DNA of 64,000 nucleotides from Plantago ovata (lineage: Eukaryota > Streptophyta > Magnoliopsida > Lamiales > Plantaginaceae). Positions within the stretch are counted from its first letter, which is position 1. Each line of letters begins with the position of its first letter. Where the stretch lies: contig CM051455.1 in the NCBI GenBank assembly GCA_028274465.1, positions 105,646,942 through 105,710,941 of the forward strand, read 5' to 3'. The position numbers and the translations under genes were made by a program. Positions 10,085 to 20,241 of the stretch are shown here, in pieces. Below the pieces are notes generated by a model. That model did no database searches, was not told the DNA's origin, and was given only the letters and a program-made list of their open reading frames with translations.

Positions 10085-12352
10085 ATGCCACATACACGAT
10101 CTAGAGGAACACCGCTTGCTGATTCAATTGCTGAGATCGACAAGGTCTACCACCAAAGAAGGCGACTACTTCAAAGGCGTGAACTAGAGGAAATAGAGGA
10201 TACCGATTTCTCTGAATCTCTACACAGTCTTTTCAAGGAAATCGACGGGATGGCAGAAGCTAGACCACTGAAAGCATGGGTTCAACCCTCCAAGGATCAT
10301 ATGAGGGGACCGGCGATTGTTCTTTCGTCTGCAACTCGAGATCTGGAAATCAAGAACCACGCATTCCAACAACTTCCGAGGTTCTGTGGCTTATCAAGGG
10401 AAGATGTGATGGGGTACTTGCACGATATCGATGATTTCGTCAACCAACTCCCACGACCCGGAGCTGAAATAACAACGGATGAGTTGCGAATGAATGTTTT
10501 TGCTATGGGGCTTGGCGACAGAGCCAAGTCATGGTTGAGTTCTCTACCAGCAGGCTCACTGGACACTTGGGAGAAGGTTTTTTCGGCTTTCATGGAAAAA
10601 TACTTCCCTCACACCTTCACTACCACGCTAAAGGCGCAAATCACTGGATTCAAACAGGACTATGATGAAACCATCTACACCGCGTTTGAGAGGTTCCAAG
10701 ATCTCACGAACAAGTGCCCTCACCATGGTTTTGAGCTTTCTGACTTAGTCCAACACTTCTACAATGGACTAACCTTCGAGAACCAACAAGTGGTGGATTT
10801 CCAATGCCGAGACAATATTTGGGAGGAAACCGCAGAAGCCGTCTGGACAGTTTTCGAAAGGCTTGCTAAGGGTTCGCAGTTCAAGGACCCAAGAGCGATG
10901 GTTAGGAGACGTGGACCTGAAGCTCCACCGACTCAAGAAGCCCCTATGTATAGGGGGAATGGGGATCAATTCGAGTGCTTTACCAACGAATTGAAGCAAG
11001 TACTCAAGAGCGCCACCGGAACAACTGTTTCAAACGAAGTTTGTCGAATATGCAAGAACTATGGACATGCAGCTCATATGTGTAGATCGGAGCTTGCGTA
11101 TGATAATGGCAACTGGGCTCAAGGAGGCGAAGAGGAAGCCTTTGCTAAGGAGTTTGGTACTCAAGAATCTAGCTACGGACAAGACGGTAGGAATCCTCGA
11201 GGTGGATTTTGGAGAAGAGGATTCCGAAACAATCAAGGATATGCACCGACTAGCCAAACTTATGGCCCTAACCAAGACCGTAGTAGGCTTAACTACGATA
11301 ATGACCACTGCGAAAACCCCGCTCCGAAAGAGAACCCGAAGTCGAAGTCGGCTCAACTGATGGGGAACTTGCAAAAGATGGTTGATCACACCCAAAGTTT
11401 TCTCAAACGTTATGAAGAAGATTCTGAGAAGACTAGAGCGAGACTTCATAGGTTGGAAGAGAGCACTAGGCTTGCTCATCAAAAGATGCAAGAGTTGATC
11501 GACCGAGGAGCAAGTAGGGAGCAGGGCAAGCTGCCTAGCAACACTGAGAAGTCGATGTCCATTACCTTGGTGGGTGATCTCCCTGTTGAAATCACCATCA
11601 AGAAGGTTGCTAAGTGCGAGAGTTGCAAGGGGGAAGTGCCCCCACAGGCTAAGGAAGAAGAGAAGGACCTTGGTTCTGACGAGAGTGAAGAGGAGCAAGA
11701 AGATCCCGAGCCACTCCCTCAAAGTTTCGATGTTAAGGTCGGGATTGGGGAACTTGAAGATGTCCGTGCCACACTAGACACGGGATCCTACTCTAATGTG
11801 CTCCCTTTGAATGTGTTCGAGAAGACTAGCCTTGGAAAACTATCTGTGCATAAGGCTATTGTGCAACTAGTGGATGGATCCTTTGTGAGACCCGAAGGCG
11901 TTGTGAAGAATGTATTGGTCAAGATTGATGAAGCTTCTGTATACACCAATTTTGTAGTTATGCCGGCGTCTGCACCTGGGACGGGGGATGTCATTCTCTT
12001 GGGGCGAACGTTCTTGGCTACGCTACGCTCCGTGATGGACATCTACCGAAGGACTTGCACTATTGAAGTGGATGGCAAGCGACATGTGCTGCGAGCCATA
12101 TCTGATCCACCTGATCCACCTAATACTTCTCACACTGTTGACTACAGTGGTCTTAATGTCTATGTTCATTCTTTTTCACAGGTTCGAGGCATGAGGAGGA
12201 GATCCATGAAGGGGAAGTCTAGTACCCTCAAGAAGAAGAGTTATGCGCAGACAGGAGTCGAGTCAAAGACTTTAAACAATGGCGCTATCCGGGAGGCAAC
12301 CCTGAGTTTTTATCGCTTTCTTTACCGCTTTATTGCATGCATTCATACTTAA
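10085..12352 (+). CDS. Gag-aspartic protease polyprotein of Athila-type element B
   Basis: The 755-codon frame starts at the ATG in the MPHTRSRGT context, about 125 bases after the PBS. A gag core spans about residues 90-240 (AMGLGDRAKSWLSSLP, FMEKYFPHT, TAFERFQDLTNKCPHHG). A CCHC zinc knuckle, C-x2-C-x4-H-x4-C, lies near residues 320-333 (CRICKNYGHAAHMC). A glutamate-rich segment at 520-545 precedes a retropepsin-like domain with the catalytic LDTGS near 564-568 and ILLGRTF near 637. It would form the capsid and process itself. The ORF ends without any RT. Relative to element C it has 20 extra N-terminal residues (after RRRLL). Compared with A and C it reads past the usual stop and adds a C-terminal tail that is probably not functional. 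Confidence 0.88.
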   Translation: MPHTRSRGTPLADSIAEIDKVYHQRRRLLQRRELEEIEDTDFSESLHSLFKEIDGMAEARPLKAWVQPSKDHMRGPAIVLSSATRDLEIKNHAFQQLPRFCGLSREDVMGYLHDIDDFVNQLPRPGAEITTDELRMNVFAMGLGDRAKSWLSSLPAGSLDTWEKVFSAFMEKYFPHTFTTTLKAQITGFKQDYDETIYTAFERFQDLTNKCPHHGFELSDLVQHFYNGLTFENQQVVDFQCRDNIWEETAEAVWTVFERLAKGSQFKDPRAMVRRRGPEAPPTQEAPMYRGNGDQFECFTNELKQVLKSATGTTVSNEVCRICKNYGHAAHMCRSELAYDNGNWAQGGEEEAFAKEFGTQESSYGQDGRNPRGGFWRRGFRNNQGYAPTSQTYGPNQDRSRLNYDNDHCENPAPKENPKSKSAQLMGNLQKMVDHTQSFLKRYEEDSEKTRARLHRLEESTRLAHQKMQELIDRGASREQGKLPSNTEKSMSITLVGDLPVEITIKKVAKCESCKGEVPPQAKEEEKDLGSDESEEEQEDPEPLPQSFDVKVGIGELEDVRATLDTGSYSNVLPLNVFEKTSLGKLSVHKAIVQLVDGSFVRPEGVVKNVLVKIDEASVYTNFVVMPASAPGTGDVILLGRTFLATLRSVMDIYRRTCTIEVDGKRHVLRAISDPPDPPNTSHTVDYSGLNVYVHSFSQVRGMRRRSMKGKSSTLKKKSYAQTGVESKTLNNGAIREATLSFYRFLYRFIACIHT

Positions 12353-12479
12353 ACAATTTGCTTTTCATATGTGAATTTGTTCGTCTCTGTGTCGTATGTG
12401 CTTATGTTATGTTTGAGTGAGATTTTTCGAGTGTTTTGTGAGAAAAATGGTTTTCGGGGACTTAAAAACCGCATTTTTT

Positions 12480-12830
12480 TTCCGAAAAGTTCGTCTCCCC
12501 ACCTCAGGAGGTGGGGGCGAATCGCCCTACGAGTCCAGAGCGCGCGCGTGCTCTGGACGCCCGAGGCGATTCGCCCCGCACGCGGGGCTATTCGCCGCAC
12601 GACTTGCAGAAACAAAATCGGGGATTCTTTCCCATTTCTTCATTTTTTCTCCATCTTCTTCATCTAACTCCAAAAAACTTCCCCATTTTCAAAATATCTT
12701 CAAAACCTTCATAACTTCTTCATCTTTCCATCAAATTGTGTGTTCTTTAGCTTCAATCGAAGCCCGTTACGTGCTCTTTCTTTTCATCCGAACAAATTTC
12801 TTCCTAGTTCATTCAATCTTCGTATTTGAG
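12480..12830 (+). promoter_or_regulatory. Internal palindrome cluster and CT-rich leader before ORF2 (element B)
   Basis: Between 12490 and 12605 several palindromes occur: GGGGGCGAATCGCCC, a GC-rich alternating stretch flanked by GAGTCCAGAGC / GCTCTGGACG, and GAGGCGATTCGCCCC. They resemble the units upstream of the LTR TATA box. Repeated TTCTTCATC/TCTCC leader-like sequence (12620-12730) follows, then a splice donor at 12831. I interpret it as a second promoter or leader for ORF2; a TATA box is not obvious. Confidence 0.4.
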
Positions 12831-13370
12831 GTAATCTCACATGAACCCTAATTTTTCAAATTTGGGGTTTTTTTGATTTATGCTTCAATTAAGCTTTTAT
12901 GATGTATGGGTTGATGATTTATGTGATTAGAAACGTTATTCATTATCAATTGCATGTTCAATTAGGCTTGATTTGTTGGTTTGAGATTTTTTGCTATTAG
13001 ATGATATATCTTGTTAGGAAATGTATCTTTTACTTTCATTCCATGTTTAAACATGTGTTTGTTGATATGATAATGGTGGATGCAATGGTGGAATGCATGG
13101 TTGATGGAGTTGAGGATTTATGATGTTAGATTTTTTGTTACTATGGTATGAATTGAGCCTTGTGATTCAAGGCATTTGTTGTTTAGCAAGAGCATAAAGT
13201 GATATGTTATTGTAGTACTTACATTGATATGTTGCGTGATGAAGTAGCTAGACTAGGCATTTGGTTTTTGATGAGTTGGATTGTTGTAATATTGCTCGTT
13301 TGTTCGCTCGTACATTTACATATGCATAGGTCTGTTTTGCGTCATACAAGATACTAATTACTGTTTGTAG
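12831..13370 (+). other. Predicted 5'-UTR intron of Athila ORF2 (element B)
   Basis: The donor is GAG|GTAATCTC and the acceptor is ACTGTTTGTAG|GAATC, ending five bases before the ORF2 ATG. The 540-nt body is T-rich, with no ORF. Boundaries and length agree with element A (680-1209), although the interior has diverged. That agreement supports a real intron. Confidence 0.55.
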
Positions 13371-13375
13371 GAATC

Positions 13376-14694
13376 ATGGCTCCAAGAGGATCGAGGAGAG
13401 CTGGCTCGAGCAAGAAGGGAAAGGGAGTAGCATCAAGCTCCCAACCTTCTCACAACATGTACGAGATGTCTTTAGCTGCGATAGATGTCCGACAAAGGCT
13501 CGAAGCGGAGATGGCCGAAGGGGGAAGATCGATCATTCCAGACAGGAGGATTGATATCCCGGAGGCAGTAGCTGGAACGGCGGGGTATAGGACGCTATCC
13601 CGATTGGCATCAAGAAGGAATTGGGTTTGGTATAGTTCCAACAGGTTCAAGGGGTACGACGTGATCCTCCTCCAAGAGTTCTACACTGGATTCACTGATC
13701 TCGAGGAGAAGAATGGGGTACTAGTTCGAGGCCTGATAATACCATGGACACCAGAGTCCATTTCTTCATTCATCCATTTTGGGCAGCAGGAATTCACAGG
13801 GAGCGACCATGCCTACCTGTATTCGAGGGCCTCTAGGGGATAGGAAGATATATTACGGACGTGATCTGCAACTGGGAGTACAAATATCCAGAAATTGGGG
13901 CAGAACCTGCACGGATCCGTCAGAGCGACCTTAGCATTGAAGCTAAGGTGATGATGAAATTTTGCATCTTCAACTTGATCCCTATGAAGAATGACACTTG
14001 GATACAGCCAAACTACGCCGAGCTCCTCTACTTCTTGATAGACAGACATCGGATCAACATCGGGCACATCATGTATGAAGAGTATGAGCGCCATTGGGAA
14101 AAGAAGAAGAAGCCCTTCATCTTTCCGAGCTTCATCACTACCTACTGCAAATATCATGGGGTCGAGGACATTGACGAGGGGGATTGCGAGGTCGCTGCCC
14201 TTTCACCCTCGACTATTGAGGTGTAGCTGGCTAGGTATCAGTTGAAGAACCCCACGGCTGTCGCTGCTGATGTGGAAGCACCCTTCCAACCGAGCGATTC
14301 CGATAATGAGAATGATTATGAGGATGCTATGGAGGCTGATGATGGCCAAGCCCCTATCCCGGATATCCCATTTGTCCATAGAGCACTGCATGCACCGCCT
14401 CGAGCACCACAGGGGTCTAGTGGATTTGACTTCTCTGAATTCTGGACCTACCTCGACGGTCGTTTCGATAGAATTGATGCCAGTACCGCGGCCTTGCGAC
14501 AGGACCTCGACGGGCACATTGCCCAGCACAACCGCGATTGGGAGACATTCGAGGAGCATCACCGGGAGGATAGGCAACAAAGGTGGGAGCAGCAACAGCT
14601 CATCCAGCAGCAACAGGAGGCTCTACAGCAGTCCAACGATCTCCTGTCTGACATGTGGAGGGACTTTTATGGGGATTACCATCCCGATGATTAG
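13376..14694 (+). pseudogene. Athila ORF2 (env-position protein), broken
   Basis: The start context is ATCATGGCTCC. The N-terminus is basic (MAPRGSRRAGSSKKGKG). A domain follows with RNWVWYSSNRF, VILLQEFYTGF, GVLVRGLIIPW and PESISSF, a pattern known from the Athila ORF1/putative plant transposon protein family (PF03078/PF20167-like, from memory). A frameshift near 13840 moves to a second frame (ICNWEYKYPEIG, LIPMKNDTWIQPNYAELLYFLIDRHR). An in-frame TAG at 14224 breaks that one. The C-terminus is glutamine-rich (about 14530-14640) and may form a coiled coil. The function of this family is not known to me. No signal peptide or membrane segment is seen, so it is env-like by position only. Confidence 0.65.
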
Positions 14695-14696
14695 TC

Positions 14697-16246
14697 TTTT
14701 CACATGTCCACTCTCAGCCAACCGAGGCCAAACCGTTCGGTAACATCTAGTATCACTTCTTATTACTCATTCTCTTTTGCTAGGGGCTAGCTTAAGAATC
14801 ATAAGGGGGATGGGATGTGAACCGCGATGTTAAGTATTGTTTGGATTTGCGTTGATTAGTATCTTTTTCTTTGTTTGCATTTGCATTTGCACGTTTACCG
14901 CTTTATTAGTTGTTTAGGTTGCATTCACTGCATTCATCCTAGGATAGTCTTGCATGTTTTATATGGAGTTTATTGCCGAATTTTTTGAACTTTTGTATTG
15001 GGTAGATTATCTAACTATTCCATTAATCGTATGCTTCATCTCTATGAATTTGTTTGAGGTTTTTCTCGCTTGGCTTGTCACATTTATGTATTGCACTTAG
15101 TTAAGCTTGGTAGTCTCGACATCACTTAGTGGTGTTTTCTCTACTGCGGTTCACGAAGGCCTTTATAATAGGATGATGCATGTTAGGATCCTTATGGTTG
15201 TTTTCCCGAGTAATTATGTACCTAAGAGGCAACAAGTCTTCACCATGCTTTGAGATTGCTAAATACCTAGGAAGGAGGTAGTGTGAGGTTGTGTGATCCT
15301 TTGTTTATAACCTATTCTTCCGAATAGGTTTGGGGAGGGGGTTACACTATCATTAGACTTGTTTTTCGTTTTTCATTTCTGTGTTGTGAGTTTATTTTTT
15401 CTTTCTCATAAATTTTGTACTCCAACCTATTCTTTCGAATAGGTTTGGGGAAGTCGTTGTGAGTCATTTTGTTTCTCTTTTTGTTATGCTACTGCTGGCT
15501 AAAAAAAAAAAAAAAAAAAAAAAGAAAGAAAAATTTCCAGGAAAAAAAGAAAAAAGAAAAAAAAACAAAATGGAAAGAAAAAAATGAAAAAAAAAAGACC
15601 CCAAAAAAGCAAAGAAGGGTCCGAAAAAGAAAGCCAAATAGCAGTTTAGCAAAGTGTTGTGTCTCATTTTTCAATTCTTGTAATGTTCGTAATCGTGATG
15701 TAATTTTCTATTTTTTGTCTTTTGATTTTGAGTGTCATCTGTTCTAGACCACCCTCGTCCTGCCATTCAGGAAGTGGTGAATAGCTTAAGACTTTGCTTG
15801 AGAGATGGGTAGAATAGGGGAGTGTTATCTTTTACAGAGAACCCTCCTTCGTTTGATGAGAGTCAGTACTGGTTCGACCTCTTTGAGGGAAAGTTTTAAC
15901 TTGGTGAACAGTAGTAAGTCCTCAGTTTCATAGGCACGGGACAACCATTCTTATCTTAACATGTTTCATTACGTCGTCACTGACTAGGTCCAGGTAGAGA
16001 ATGTTACGAGAGACTATCTTGTCTTAACATAAGTGCTTATGTGGATGTGTATGAGTCAATCGAGGCATTCTTCAACCTATATTCATGTTTTGATTTGTAT
16101 GGTTTTTGTTCATATGTTTTTTGATAGATTCAGTAGATTAGTTCATTTTATTTGGCATGAGACTCCATTTTATGTGTTGCATTGTTTTTTGCATTAGAGT
16201 CTAGCTTAGTTGCTTGAGGACAAGCAAAGGTTCGGTTTGGGGAGTT
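14697..16246 (+). repeat. Non-coding 3' internal region of element B
   Basis: No ORF is supported. Stem-loops AACCTATTC/GAATAGGTT lie at 15309-15330 and 15424-15445, each followed by TTTGGGGA. An A-rich tract spans about 15499-15600. From about 15640 to 16230 the sequence is highly similar to elements A, C and D. The polypurine tract GGTTTGGGGAGTT at about 16234-16246 adjoins the 3' LTR. Confidence 0.75.
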
Positions 16247-17571
16247 TGATGAATGTGTATTTTACACATTCATTCGAGTCTTTTTCACCTATTTTAGCTA
16301 TCATCTATGTTAATTTAGCTATATTTTAGTGCATTTTATTAGAATAGTGTCACGTTTCCCTTTAGTTTTTATTTTACAGGTTTTGGTTGAAAACGAGGAT
16401 TTTCGGGCAATTATATTGAAGTTGACAAGGAATTGGTGTTCCAGAAGCCCAATTGGAGTATCTGAAGGTTTCCGGATAGGATTTGAAGTCTAGGGGTCGA
16501 ATCTGGAGGTTAGAAGGCCGCTAGAAGTCAGAAACCGAGTCCGAAAAGGGGAAGAAATCCAAAAACGCGTCGAAAACGCGCAAAATCCCGAAATTTACTC
16601 CCGGGCGAATCGCCCGGGAAGTGGGGCGAATCGCCCCACACTAGGCGACTCGCCCGGTGTGTGGGGCCCTTCGCCCCACACTATTTCGAATACTATATAT
16701 AGTTGCTCAGTTTTTCTCCGAATTTCATACTTTTCCAGACCTATTTTCTCACTCTGTAGTTTTAGGTAGGAACTTCCCAGAGCCTGTTCTGGGGGTTCAT
16801 AGATTAGGAGATACTTTTTCATAGCAGTTTGGAGCTTGTAAGATCGCGATTCTTTGGAGACTGACAACCTTCGGTAACATTGTATCTTACAGTTTTTCTA
16901 CTTAATTTAAAAATATCTTTCAACATGTTTTCTTCTATGATTTCTGTTGATTGCATGACAACTATGAGTAGCTAAACTTCTCGTTGGTGATAGTATGTAA
17001 ATTCTTAGCGAAGGGTTGATAATTATGCTAATGGCTATATCGCGCATTATACTCCGTGTTATTGCTTTATTTCTTTGATCATCAAATTCTCTATCTTCGT
17101 ATTGTTGATTAATTATTGCGCACAATTGGACAATTTAATAGTCTTTGACCTATCAAAATCTATATCTTCGTAGTGTTGAATAATTACGGAACACAATTGG
17201 ACAATTTAATAGTCTTTGACCTATCCAAATCTATATCTTCGTAGTGTTTCATAATTACAACAGGACAATTAATTGATCAAAGTTCTCCATGCAAAACCGA
17301 GGAATTTATGCATGATTATTAACCCGTTATGCTTTGAAGGACCATACTATCACCAATCTCCATTATCTGTTAAGAAAAACCTTTGCTATATCGTCTGCTG
17401 TTTTTATATTCTAAATTAGATTAGATAAAGCTAGTTATAGTCCTTAGAGATCGACACTCGAGGTTATTCTACTGCTACACTACGGTTTTCGTTGTAGTTG
17501 TGAATTTCCTTTGGCTAAATAACAAATATATTTGATATTCGCGTTGAACACGACATCCAGCGCATCCATCA
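16247..17571 (+). repeat. 3' LTR of element B
   Basis: It is 1325 bp, TGATG...CATCA, collinear with the 5' LTR. It differs by scattered substitutions and a short deletion near 16750 (CACTCTGTAG instead of CACCTTTCTATGTAG). The palindrome array and TATATATA are kept. Confidence 0.92.
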
Positions 17572-17576
17572 GGTCA
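17572..17576. repeat. Target-site duplication of element B, right copy (GGTCA)
   Basis: GGTCA directly follows the 3' LTR end and matches 8604-8608. The Retand protease reading frame continues from here on the minus strand. Confidence 0.95.
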
Positions 17577-19148
17577 CCCTATTACCATATAATAGTCGAA
17601 AGGAATATCAACTACCAAGAATGTAACCGACTTTGTTATTCTGCAAGGATCCTTGCCCATGGACACCGGGAGGATCATGTTTCCGAGGGGCATTATGGGT
17701 TGTCCTCCGAACCCTACTAGGGCGCTCACCACTTCTTTTAATCCTTCCTTCGGGTCAATTTTCATCTTTTTTAGAGTACTTGTGAAGATGAGATTGGCTG
17801 AGCTTCCGGTGTCTACCAATATTTTTGGAACTTGTAAGCAAAAAATGTCGAGCGACACTACCAGAGGAACACTTGGGTCTTGAGTGTCTCCTCCTCCGGC
17901 ATGTCTTAGAGGAAGTTCACTATCGTCGAAAGAAATCATGTTGGTTCCTTTCGGGGCAACTTGTCCATACTTGGGGTCTCTTGTCGTGAGGTCACTGGAG
18001 GTTCTTTCTCTTGCTTTGCGACTATCACCTCCCGCTGGTCCTCCGGCGATAGTAAGAATTCTCCCATGGATAGGCCTATTCTCAAAGTTTGCATCTCTTA
18101 CAAAATCCCGTTGTCGTTCACCCTCCGGAGGAGGAGGTAGCGGAGGTGGCAAAGCTGAAGGCTCCTTTCGTGGTTCGGGGGCGTTGTGATGAATGGATTG
18201 GTGAACTGGTTCCTCCCGACGGACATAATTGACCAATTGCCCTCGGCGCACTAACTTCTCAATTTCAGTCTTGAGGTTAACGCATTCATCGGTGGTATGC
18301 CCTTTGCCTTTGTGAAAGTAGCAAAACTTGTCCGAATTTCTATGCTTCCGAGCCTCCAGCGTAGGCTCGGGCCAATCAACATCCATGTTCCTTGTTATAA
18401 TAGTGCTCAAGATTTCGGATCTTGGCCTATTAAGCTCAGTGTACTTCTCGTACCTCCTAGAGGGAGATCTTCTTGGAGGAGTTCTCTTGTCCCTGAAGTC
18501 ATTTCTATGGTGTTGCTCCTTTTGAATGGTGTTTCTCTCATTTCTATGGTCTTGCCTTCTTTGTTTCGGGGGATTATTCTGAGCTTGCCTTCGCTGTTCC
18601 TTTTCCTTCGGAGCGGTCGGAAGGACAGTTCTTACCGGGACGGTTCTCCGGAACTCCTCTGCCGCCAAAAAATTCTCGCATACTTGCTTTAAGTCTTTCT
18701 CAGTTTTCACATGGGACCTTGCGAGTTCGTCCCGAAGCTTCTCATTGGTGGTATTTCCATACAAGTATTCCTTTCGCTCTTTGACTCCGTGATTTTCTAC
18801 TTGGTATGCCGCTTCATGGAACCTTGTCAAGAATTCCCTCAAGTCCTTCGACGGCCTTTGAACAATTTCGGCCAAATACTTGACTCCCCTTTTCTTCCGA
18901 ATCACTTTCTCAAATCTTTTTATGAATTGAGATGTGAGTTCTTTGTAGGATGTGATGGAACCATTGTCTAAGTTAGACCACCAAACCATTGCCTCTCCGC
19001 AAAGTGTCGAGGGGAAGATCAATGCCTTGGTGTTGGGATCATGCCCGTGGGCTTCCATTTTCGTGCCAAATCTTACTAGATGGTTCTTGGGACAACTGGT
19101 ACCATCATAATTTTCCAGAGTTGGGAATCCTCTATCGGTCTTCACCAC
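17577..19148 (-). pseudogene. Gag and protease of the Retand-type gypsy element, cut by element B
   Basis: The frame is open for 524 codons. A retrotransposon gag domain contains GRGFPTLE-like NYDGT, WWSNLDNGSI, FIKRFEK and FLTRFHEAA. A basic proline-rich linker follows, then a CYFHKGKGHTTDEC knuckle-like motif, and a retropepsin with ILVDTGSSANLIF. The frame ends in the DYYMVIG stretch of the protease where element B was inserted. The rest of the protease resumes at 8603. The starting ATG here may be internal, because further gag-like sequence lies upstream out of frame. Confidence 0.85.
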
Positions 19149-19164
19149 ATGAGTTCTTATGGCA

Positions 19165-19419
19165 TCACAATAGTGTGCTCGGCTCCATATCTTTTTCTTG
19201 CTCTTGGACGCTTGTTTTTAACGCATCTATTTGCGCTTCAATGACCTTCCTTTGGGATTTCAACTCTTCAAGGTTTAGCCTTCTCCCAGTCATGGGGTCG
19301 AAGCCTAACATTGGAGTGACTTGTTCTACTGTCCTCGCACCATTATTTTCTGCCATTGCTTCCGGACGGTTCTGAGGAGTGGTATGATTTGGAAGAGTTG
19401 GCGGATTGATGACTTGCAA
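19165..19419 (-). pseudogene. Upstream gag segment of the Retand element, out of frame
   Basis: An 84-codon frame contains a predicted coiled coil (residues about 50-75, LNLEELKSQRKVIEAQIDAL) directly before the main gag domain. It stops 17 bases before the gag ATG at 19148. It is probably part of the same polyprotein, separated by a mutation. Confidence 0.5.
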
Positions 19420-19506
19420 TTAGAGTTGGTCCGGGGAAACTTGAAGATGGTCTGAGGGATGTGGGTTATTGGGTCCTTGCGAGGCCCTTACCCTTCGGTC
19501 GATAAT

Positions 19507-20178
19507 TTATCTCAAGTCTCCCGGGGCTCCTTGTGGACCTAACCTTGATTGCACGCCTTGGGGCCCTAGCCTTGATTGTACGCCTTGAGGTCCCAGCCTT
19601 GCGTGAATCGGCCTAGGACTTGCTCGAGATTGAGCTTCATCTTGAGCAGCGTGTGCTCTTGCTAGAATGGGTGCGGGTTCTTGCACTTGGGGCTGCCTTT
19701 GGGCCCTTATTTCCTCTTCTAGTCTTGCTGCCTCATTTTCTCCTAGGCATCCTTGGATGGTCATGAGGAACAATCCGTATTGCGCCTCCGTGAAGCCAAA
19801 GTCCGCAGGACGGACTACTCGTCCGTTGGGAAGAGTAAAGTTCATTGCTGCTGGTTGGTCTTGCCTTGGGACCGGGTGAGTTTGCCTTGGGGCCGGTTGA
19901 GTGTAATTCCTTAATGCGCCAAAATCGGATCCGACGGGAAGCCCTTGAGGCGCATTTTCGGCAACTCCTTCCTCGGGAGCCGTGACGCTCGCCGGCGCTC
20001 CGTCAAGTAATTCATCGTACGGGTAATCATCAACATTATTATTTCTAACTGCCCTACCACCATTGCCTCGCCCCCTTCCTCTTCCTCTACCGCCCAACGG
20101 GGGACGGCCCCGTGGATGAGCAGGTGGGGGTCCTGCGACGGCGGTCGCAAGGCGGGTACTTCTTCGGGGATTAACCAT
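19507..20178 (-). CDS. N-terminal gag-region ORF of the Retand element
   Basis: The first sensible ATG after the PBS (MVNPRRSTRLA) opens about 223 codons. Features are a GRGRGRGRG basic patch, a middle segment with NGRVVRPADFGFTEAQYGLF, and a C-terminal tandem repeat of a RLGPQGVQS unit (about three copies, 19510-19600). The family is not recognised with certainty. By position it is the leader part of gag. A stop at 19507 separates it from the downstream gag segment. Confidence 0.5.
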   Translation of the reverse strand: MVNPRRSTRLATAVAGPPPAHPRGRPPLGGRGRGRGRGNGGRAVRNNNVDDYPYDELLDGAPASVTAPEEGVAENAPQGLPVGSDFGALRNYTQPAPRQTHPVPRQDQPAAMNFTLPNGRVVRPADFGFTEAQYGLFLMTIQGCLGENEAARLEEEIRAQRQPQVQEPAPILARAHAAQDEAQSRASPRPIHARLGPQGVQSRLGPQGVQSRLGPQGAPGDLR

Positions 20179-20221
20179 CCTTCGGACCGCGTTAGTAGGG
20201 TGAGGGTAACCTTTTGATCGG

Positions 20222-20239
20222 TTCCCACAGACGGTGCCA
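20222..20239 (-). promoter_or_regulatory. Primer-binding site of the Retand element
   Basis: On the minus strand TGGCACCGTCTGTGGGAA lies two bases after the LTR end. It is one base different from the TGGCGCCGTCTGTGGGAA motif of the Copia element at 26466. I do not assign the tRNA. Confidence 0.7.
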
Positions 20240-20241
20240 AA

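Larger units (their letters stand above)
8609..17571 (+). mobile_element. Complete Athila-type, pol-less LTR retrotransposon, element B
   Basis: The element is 8963 bp and flanked by the GGTCA duplication. Order: 5' LTR, tRNA-Asp-type PBS, gag-protease ORF, palindrome/CT-rich leader, intron, broken ORF2, paired stem-loops, A-rich tract, PPT, 3' LTR. No reverse transcriptase, RNase H or integrase is present, so it must be mobilised in trans, presumably by a full Athila element. This resembles gag-only non-autonomous elements (TR-GAG class) but with an added ORF2. By eye the two LTRs differ at roughly 2-3% of positions, suggesting a fairly young insertion. Confidence 0.93.
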
